Origin: Candidatus Izemoplasma sp.
GTDB lineage: Bacteria > Bacillota_I > Bacilli_A > Izemoplasmatales > Izemoplasmataceae
DNA length: 9,275 nucleotides
Reading direction: 5' to 3'
Assembly: GCA_029939615.1 (NCBI GenBank)
Contig: JAOZSP010000027.1
Location: forward strand, 4,003 to 13,277
Part shown: positions 5,599 to 9,275 of the stretch, piece by piece
Layout of the letters: the number at the start of each line of letters is the position of its first letter
Numbering within the stretch: position 1 is the first letter of the stretch
The notes under the pieces: model-generated
The model's database searches: none
The model's input: the letters and a program-made list of their open reading frames with translations, nothing else
Told to the model about the DNA's origin: nothing
Position numbers and translations under genes: made by a program

Positions 5599-5615
5599 AA
5601 TATTGCAACAATATT
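5599..5615. repeat. 17-base perfect palindrome AATATTG-CAA-CAATATT, operator candidate
   Basis: The seven-base arms are exact inverted repeats around a three-base centre. It lies between the divergent small XRE gene and queG, about 55 bases upstream of the XRE start. It contains TTG-N3-CAA, also found at 5562-5570, 41 bases away centre to centre (close to four helical turns). It has no T-tract and so is not a terminator. Confidence 0.5.
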
Positions 5616-5651
5616 GATGACGAGTATAATAAAAGCACAAGTATAGTTGTT

Positions 5652-5680
5652 TTGACTTTAGATATAATACATATTATATT
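5652..5680 (+). promoter_or_regulatory. Promoter of the queG operon
   Basis: -35 TTGACT (5652-5657) and -10 TATATT (5675-5680) are separated by 17 bases, five of six matches in each box. The -10 ends 17 bases before the queG ATG, so the RNA would begin near the A of the AGGTGAT ribosome binding site at 5687. Confidence 0.65.
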
Positions 5681-5697
5681 ATATATAGGTGATACAT

Positions 5698-6651
5698 ATG
5701 CATAATTCAATAATTACAATTATAAATAAGTATATTGATGTTTTTGGTTTTGTTTCAGTTAGTGAATACATTCAGGAACGAAAAAAACTAAATTTAGATG
5801 ATCATTTTGATGATTATACTTTTTTGGAGGGTTATAAAACGATTATTACTCTTGCTTTACCATATCCAAGTAAAGAAGTTAAGTGGAATGGATTAGGACA
5901 TGGTGTTTTATCTAGGTATAGTTATGGTGTTGATTACCACATAGTATTTAGAGGGATACTTAATAGGATAAATGAAGAATTTAATAATCTTGAGATTAAT
6001 TCTTTTGGAAGTGTTGATGTTTCAAAAGTAGATGAAAGATTTGCAGGTTATTTATGCAATTTAGGATTTTTGGGTAAGAATCAGTTCTTAATTAGTCCAG
6101 AATATGGTAGTTATATGTACTTGGCAACTATTTTAGTCGATATAGATATCGATACACCTAAAATGACTCTCGATGATTGTCATGACTGTAATATATGTGT
6201 TGAAGCTTGCCCTAGTGATGCATTAGATAATGGTTTTGATGAAACAAAATGTATTTCTAGTTTATCTCAGATGAAGAAAACTTTTGATAAAACAGAGATT
6301 TCCTATTTTAAGACAATGATTTACGGCTGTGATATTTGTCAAAAAGTATGTCCAAAGAATACAGGTATTGATATTCATAAGTATCAAGAATTTGAACCTA
6401 GTGGGATAGAAAATATTAATATTAAAAACCTATTACAAATGAGCAATAAGGAGTATTTGAATATTTATAAGAATAATGCATCTAGTTGGAAAGGTTCGAC
6501 AATAATAAAGAGAAATGCGCTATGTTTAATCGCAAATCAAAACTTAAAGGAATACAGTAATGAAATAAGAAAAAGTATGGTTAAATTTAGTGATGTTTTA
6601 TGGTATAATAAAACAGCTGAGCTAGTGCTCAAGATACTAGAAAGAGAGTGA
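5698..6651 (+). CDS. queG: Epoxyqueuosine reductase QueG (short form)
   Basis: QueG uses cobalamin and two [4Fe-4S] clusters to reduce epoxyqueuosine to queuosine at wobble position 34 of tRNAs for Asp, Asn, His and Tyr. The 317-residue product has the N-terminal DUF1730-like domain (to about 150) with the signature VDERFAGYLCNLGFLGKNQFL (two parts: 111-116 and 117-131). It then has the cluster cysteines C161, C164, C167, C171 (CHDCNICVEACP), C185 (KCISS) and C211, C214, C218 (GCDICQKVCPKN). Well-studied QueG proteins have about 380 residues with C-terminal HEAT repeats; this one is some 60 residues shorter at its C-terminus but ends at a clean stop in an intact operon, so it looks like a naturally short form. 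ATG 5698 fits the AGGTGAT site at 5687-5693; the in-frame GTG at 5689 lies inside that site. First gene of the operon, four bases before trmL. Confidence 0.9.
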   Translation: MHNSIITIINKYIDVFGFVSVSEYIQERKKLNLDDHFDDYTFLEGYKTIITLALPYPSKEVKWNGLGHGVLSRYSYGVDYHIVFRGILNRINEEFNNLEINSFGSVDVSKVDERFAGYLCNLGFLGKNQFLISPEYGSYMYLATILVDIDIDTPKMTLDDCHDCNICVEACPSDALDNGFDETKCISSLSQMKKTFDKTEISYFKTMIYGCDICQKVCPKNTGIDIHKYQEFEPSGIENINIKNLLQMSNKEYLNIYKNNASSWKGSTIIKRNALCLIANQNLKEYSNEIRKSMVKFSDVLWYNKTAELVLKILERE

Positions 6652-6655
6652 TTGT

Positions 6656-7165
6656 ATGAATCATGTCGTATTATATAATCCAGAAATTCCCCAAAATACA
6701 GGGAACATTATGAGAACATGTGCAGCCTCTGATATGATGCTTCATTTGATTGAACCTTTAGGGTTTAGTTTAGATATTAAGCACGTTAGAAGAAGTGCGG
6801 CGAATTATTTAAAGCATGTTAACTATAAAGTATATAAGAATTGGGAACATTTTTTACAAGAAAATAGCGGGAATTTTTATTTTTTAACAAGATATGGGCA
6901 AACAACTCCAGATAAAATGGATTACACAAAAAAAGGGGATATTTATTTAATTTTCGGGAGTGAATCAAGTGGCATTCCTAAAGAGATTTTAAGAAATCAT
7001 TTAGATACCTGTTTACGTATACCAATGACAGCTAAAGTACGAAGCTTAAATTTGAGTAATACAGTTGCTATTCTTGTTTATGAGGTTTTAAGACAGCAAG
7101 AATACAATGATTTATTTAATTATGAACCGGAAAGTCTAAAAGGAAAAGACTGGTTAATCAAGTAA
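6656..7165 (+). CDS. trmL: tRNA (cytidine/uridine-34-2'-O)-methyltransferase TrmL
   Basis: TrmL is a SPOUT-class enzyme that moves a methyl group from S-adenosylmethionine to the ribose of the wobble nucleotide of the two tRNA-Leu isoacceptors with CAA and UAA-type anticodons; it acts as a dimer. The 169-residue product has the three SPOUT motifs: NPEIPQNTGNIMRTC (8-22), IFGSESSGIPKEI (99-111) and the knot-forming IPMTAKVRSLNLSNTVAI (122-139), then YEVLRQ. The motif order and size separate it from longer relatives such as TrmH and RlmB. It starts four bases after the queG stop with the weak site GAGAGTGA, so coupled translation is likely. queG and trmL (cspR) are also close together in B. subtilis, and both products act at tRNA position 34. 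Confidence 0.95.
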   Translation: MNHVVLYNPEIPQNTGNIMRTCAASDMMLHLIEPLGFSLDIKHVRRSAANYLKHVNYKVYKNWEHFLQENSGNFYFLTRYGQTTPDKMDYTKKGDIYLIFGSESSGIPKEILRNHLDTCLRIPMTAKVRSLNLSNTVAILVYEVLRQQEYNDLFNYEPESLKGKDWLIK

Positions 7166-7184
7166 TTAAAAGGAGAATATATAT

Positions 7185-7718
7185 ATGATTCCATTATTGA
7201 ATAGTGAAATCCAAATTCAAAGTTATAAACACGATGAATCTTTACATCGTATTTGGGAAAAAGCTACTGTTATTGAAGTTAAAGACGATTATGTAATTGT
7301 AGCCAATAGAAGAACAAAAGTTATTGAATCAAATGGCCGTTTTTGGCATACAAGAGAACCTTCTGTCACATGGTTTTATAAGGAAAAATGGTTTAATATT
7401 ATTGGAATAGTTAAAAAAGATGAAATTCATTTTTATTGTAATATTGCTTCACCATATTTTTATGATGATGAAGCGCTTAAGTATATTGATTATGATTTGG
7501 ATATAAAAGTAATTGATGATTTTAGTTATAAAGTATTAGATCGAAATGAATATAATAAACATAAAACAAAAATGAAATATTCTCAAAAACTTTCTAGAAT
7601 ACTAGAAAGGGAATTAAATGATTTAAAAGAGATGATTGATAATAGAATTGGACCATTTAATCATAATATTATTAAAAAGTATTATAAAAAATATATGGAG
7701 GAGATTCAAGATGAATAA
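7185..7718 (+). CDS. DUF402 nucleoside tri-/diphosphate phosphatase (Ntdp/YgaC family)
   Basis: The family (Ntdp of Staphylococcus aureus, YgaC of B. subtilis) removes phosphate from nucleoside tri- and diphosphates with divalent metal; the physiological role is unclear. The 177-residue product matches the family in length and layout: IQIQSYKHDESLHRIW (9-24), ESNGRFWHTREPSVTWF (48-64), WFNIIG (69-74), YCNIASPYFYDDEALKYIDYD (84-104 in two blocks: 84-92 and 93-104) with LDIKV, and IGPFNHNIIKKYYKKY near the C-terminus. The acidic cluster Asp94-Asp106 should form the metal site and the Arg/His-rich blocks the phosphate pocket. A good AAAGGAG site lies ten bases before ATG 7185. The C-terminal half is helical and Lys/Glu-rich. 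It is third in the queG operon, and its last eight bases overlap the next gene. Confidence 0.92.
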   Translation: MIPLLNSEIQIQSYKHDESLHRIWEKATVIEVKDDYVIVANRRTKVIESNGRFWHTREPSVTWFYKEKWFNIIGIVKKDEIHFYCNIASPYFYDDEALKYIDYDLDIKVIDDFSYKVLDRNEYNKHKTKMKYSQKLSRILERELNDLKEMIDNRIGPFNHNIIKKYYKKYMEEIQDE

Positions 7719-8313
7719 AGAACGATTTTTAAGGTTATATACCAAAATAAGTATTTTTATAGGGTTTTTACTATTGCTTACGACTCTTAGTTATGCATTA
7801 AATTTCCCTATTGAATTTTATGGGACAATCACAAAAAATATTTTTAATATAACTTTTGAAAATTATAGTGGAACATTCAATATTTTTAATTCTCCTATGA
7901 TTGTATTTCTTATATTACTAATTATGAATATTGTATTGATAATAAATTTAGGAGACTTAAAAGAAGTAGAAAATAAGGATTTAAGAGAAGTATTGATTAT
8001 GAATACATTTTTGACGGTTATAATGATATTCGGACAAATCTTATTTATTGTGCTAGTACCTAATCAAATTAATGGTATTATTCAGGACAAAATAATTTTT
8101 ATTAGTATGCCAGTATTAACAACTAATGTTATAAAAGTGTTTAATGTTAATTATATTTTAGCCGTTATTTACGTTGGATATAATATGTATGTAACATTTA
8201 AAAGTATTCCTGAAAAAACTGAGAAAATAGTAGAAAAAGATATTGATGAAGAATTATATGAAAAGCAATTTTTTGATAGTTTGGTTGAAAATGTAAAAGG
8301 AGAAAAAAAATGA
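7711..8313 (+). CDS. Four-helix integral membrane protein of unknown function
   Basis: The 200-residue product has hydrophobic segments at about 12-32, 62-80, 95-117 and 147-164, and a charged C-terminal tail (165-200, rich in Glu and Lys) that may be helical. The loop between helices 1 and 2 (about 33-60) is aromatic and Asn-rich with no Lys after 42, and would be outside if both ends are inside. This resembles the general shape of DUF-type Firmicute membrane proteins, but I recognise no family. ATG 7711 is chosen for the strong GGAGGAG at 7696-7702; an in-frame upstream ATG at 7636 would lie wholly inside the DUF402 gene. It overlaps that gene by eight bases (ATGAATAA) and the next by four (ATGA), so it is firmly embedded in the operon and likely translated in coupling with both. 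Confidence 0.8.
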   Translation: MNKERFLRLYTKISIFIGFLLLLTTLSYALNFPIEFYGTITKNIFNITFENYSGTFNIFNSPMIVFLILLIMNIVLIINLGDLKEVENKDLREVLIMNTFLTVIMIFGQILFIVLVPNQINGIIQDKIIFISMPVLTTNVIKVFNVNYILAVIYVGYNMYVTFKSIPEKTEKIVEKDIDEELYEKQFFDSLVENVKGEKK

Positions 8314-9275
8314 GAGACCCAAGATTAGAAAAATTAGCAAAAACATTATTAAATTATAGTGTTGAAGCAAAAAAAGGTGAAATAGTAGCGATTCAAGGTC
8401 CACATGAGACAAAACCTTTATTGTTAGAGTTAATGAAAGAAGTAAACCGTATTGGTGCAATACCTAAAATTATTATTACCGATTCGGATATATCAAGACT
8501 AAATATGTTGGGAATGGATAAAAACAGATTAGATTATATTATTGAGGATTACACAAGTTTAGTAACAAAATCAGATTGTAGTATCCGTATTGGAGCAAGC
8601 ACAAACGATTATGCTAGTATTGATGTACCTCAAGATGTTTTAATGACTTATTCAAAAGCAATGAGACCTGTTTCAAATATTATGTTAAATAAAAGATGGG
8701 TTTTATTAAACTACCCAACACCTTCCCAAGCTCAAAAAGCTAAAATGGCAAATGAAGCATTTTTTGATTATGTAATTGATGTATCAAGTGTTGATTATTC
8801 ACATATGAGTGATGCTTTTATTCCTTTAAAGGAGTTAATGGAAAAAACTGATAAAGTACGATTAGTTAGTCCTGGTACTGATTTATCATTTAGCATTAAA
8901 AATTTACCAGCAATTCCATGTGCGGGGGAATTCAATATTCCTGATGGAGAAATATTTAGTGCTCCTGTTAAAGATAGTGTTAATGGAGTAATTCAATATA
9001 ATACCCCATCACCACAACGTGGAGATGTATATAATAATGTGAAATTAATTTTTAAAGATGGTAAAATTGTTGAAGCAACATGTGATGGCGACGATGAAAA
9101 ATTAAATAAAATATTTGATACGGATGAAGGTAGTAGATACGTTGGAGAATTTGCGATTGGAGTTAATCCGTTAATTACAAAACCAATGGGAAATATACTA
9201 TTTGATGAAAAAATTGCAGGGAGTATCCATTTTACACCTGGAATGTGTTATGGCGAATGTAATAACGGTAATAAA
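8310..9275 (+). CDS. M29-family metallo-aminopeptidase (AmpS/PepS-like), 3' end outside window
   Basis: M29 enzymes take single residues from the N-terminus of peptides with two metal ions (Zn or Co) in the cytosol. The frame is open from ATG 8310 to the window end, giving 322 residues of a family of about 370-410. Recognisable blocks are RWVLLNYPTPSQAQKA (129-144), FNIPDGEIFSAPVKDSVNG (208-226) with metal ligand Glu214, EGSRYVGEFAIGVNP (273-287) with Glu280, and KIAGSIHFTPGMCYGECNNGNK (301-322, two parts around His307). The last metal-binding block, usually HWD, would lie just beyond the edge. The start has AAAGGAG (8295-8301) nine bases upstream and overlaps the preceding stop as ATGA. It is the fifth visible gene of the queG operon. 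With no end seen, the operon may go on. Confidence 0.93.
   Translation, partial: MRDPRLEKLAKTLLNYSVEAKKGEIVAIQGPHETKPLLLELMKEVNRIGAIPKIIITDSDISRLNMLGMDKNRLDYIIEDYTSLVTKSDCSIRIGASTNDYASIDVPQDVLMTYSKAMRPVSNIMLNKRWVLLNYPTPSQAQKAKMANEAFFDYVIDVSSVDYSHMSDAFIPLKELMEKTDKVRLVSPGTDLSFSIKNLPAIPCAGEFNIPDGEIFSAPVKDSVNGVIQYNTPSPQRGDVYNNVKLIFKDGKIVEATCDGDDEKLNKIFDTDEGSRYVGEFAIGVNPLITKPMGNILFDEKIAGSIHFTPGMCYGECNNGNK

Noticed and set aside
5689..5697. GTG start for queG, and similar upstream starts at 2245 (cshB), 4645 (XRE), 5576-5578 (small XRE) and 7636 (membrane protein)
   Set aside because: These starts lie on ribosome binding sites, promoters or inside the previous gene; the chosen ATG codons each have a well-placed ribosome binding site.
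8254..8460. 68-codon minus-strand ORF over the membrane protein/M29 junction
   Set aside because: It opposes two well-supported overlapping genes and its hydrophobic content mirrors the AT-rich codons of the other strand.
1..9275. Mycoplasma-type code (TGA = Trp)
   Set aside because: TGA ends queG and the membrane-protein gene exactly at overlapping or adjacent starts, and Trp positions use TGG.
1..9275. CRISPR array, tRNA, rRNA, insertion sequence or prophage
   Set aside because: No regular spaced repeats, cloverleaf, transposase or phage-like genes were seen on either strand. The lone XRE genes are not enough to call a prophage or toxin-antitoxin unit, because neither has a partner gene.

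Overview
The window looks like chromosomal DNA of a low-GC member of the Bacilli or Mollicutes-like lineage. It is very AT-rich with small gaps, TGG is used for Trp, and TGA acts as a stop after queG and after the membrane-protein gene. The code is therefore standard, which argues against Mycoplasma/Spiroplasma. A deep-branching wall-less or near-wall-less group (Acholeplasma, Izemoplasma or Haloplasma-like) or another AT-rich Firmicute would fit. This placement is an inference.

Left part (1-4500): the 3' end of an unrecognised gene faces ispH (minus strand), the last enzyme of the MEP isoprenoid pathway, across a terminator whose stem contains the ispH stop codon. Divergent from ispH runs a plus-strand group: a 34-codon small ORF with a strong ribosome binding site, a Cys-rich lipoprotein, the DEAD-box RNA helicase cshB and endonuclease IV (nfo). 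ispH, cshB and nfo are also neighbours in Bacillus subtilis (yqfP, yqfR, yqfS); here ispH is inverted and a lipoprotein sits between. The small ORF and lipoprotein may be one gene split by a one-base change in a G5 run. A 24-base palindrome occurs twice (1248-1271 and 2228-2251), each time followed by a second small hairpin that ends at the ribosome binding site.

Middle (4500-5700): two convergent XRE-type regulators, one fused to four predicted membrane helices and one a small soluble repressor, share a bidirectional terminator of about 20 bases. Each has inverted-repeat operator candidates at its own promoter.

Right part (5650-9275): a compact plus-strand operon queG - trmL - ntdP-like (DUF402) - four-helix membrane protein - M29 aminopeptidase (cut by the window end). 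Gaps are 4 and 19 bases, then overlaps of 8 and 4 bases. QueG and TrmL both modify wobble position 34 of tRNAs.

Most genes are ordinary housekeeping genes. The points worth a second look are the duplicated leader palindrome, the probable frameshift in front of the lipoprotein, the very short leaders where the -10 box almost touches an AGGTGAT ribosome binding site, and the operator candidates of the two XRE genes. No CRISPR array, tRNA, rRNA, insertion sequence or phage gene was seen.
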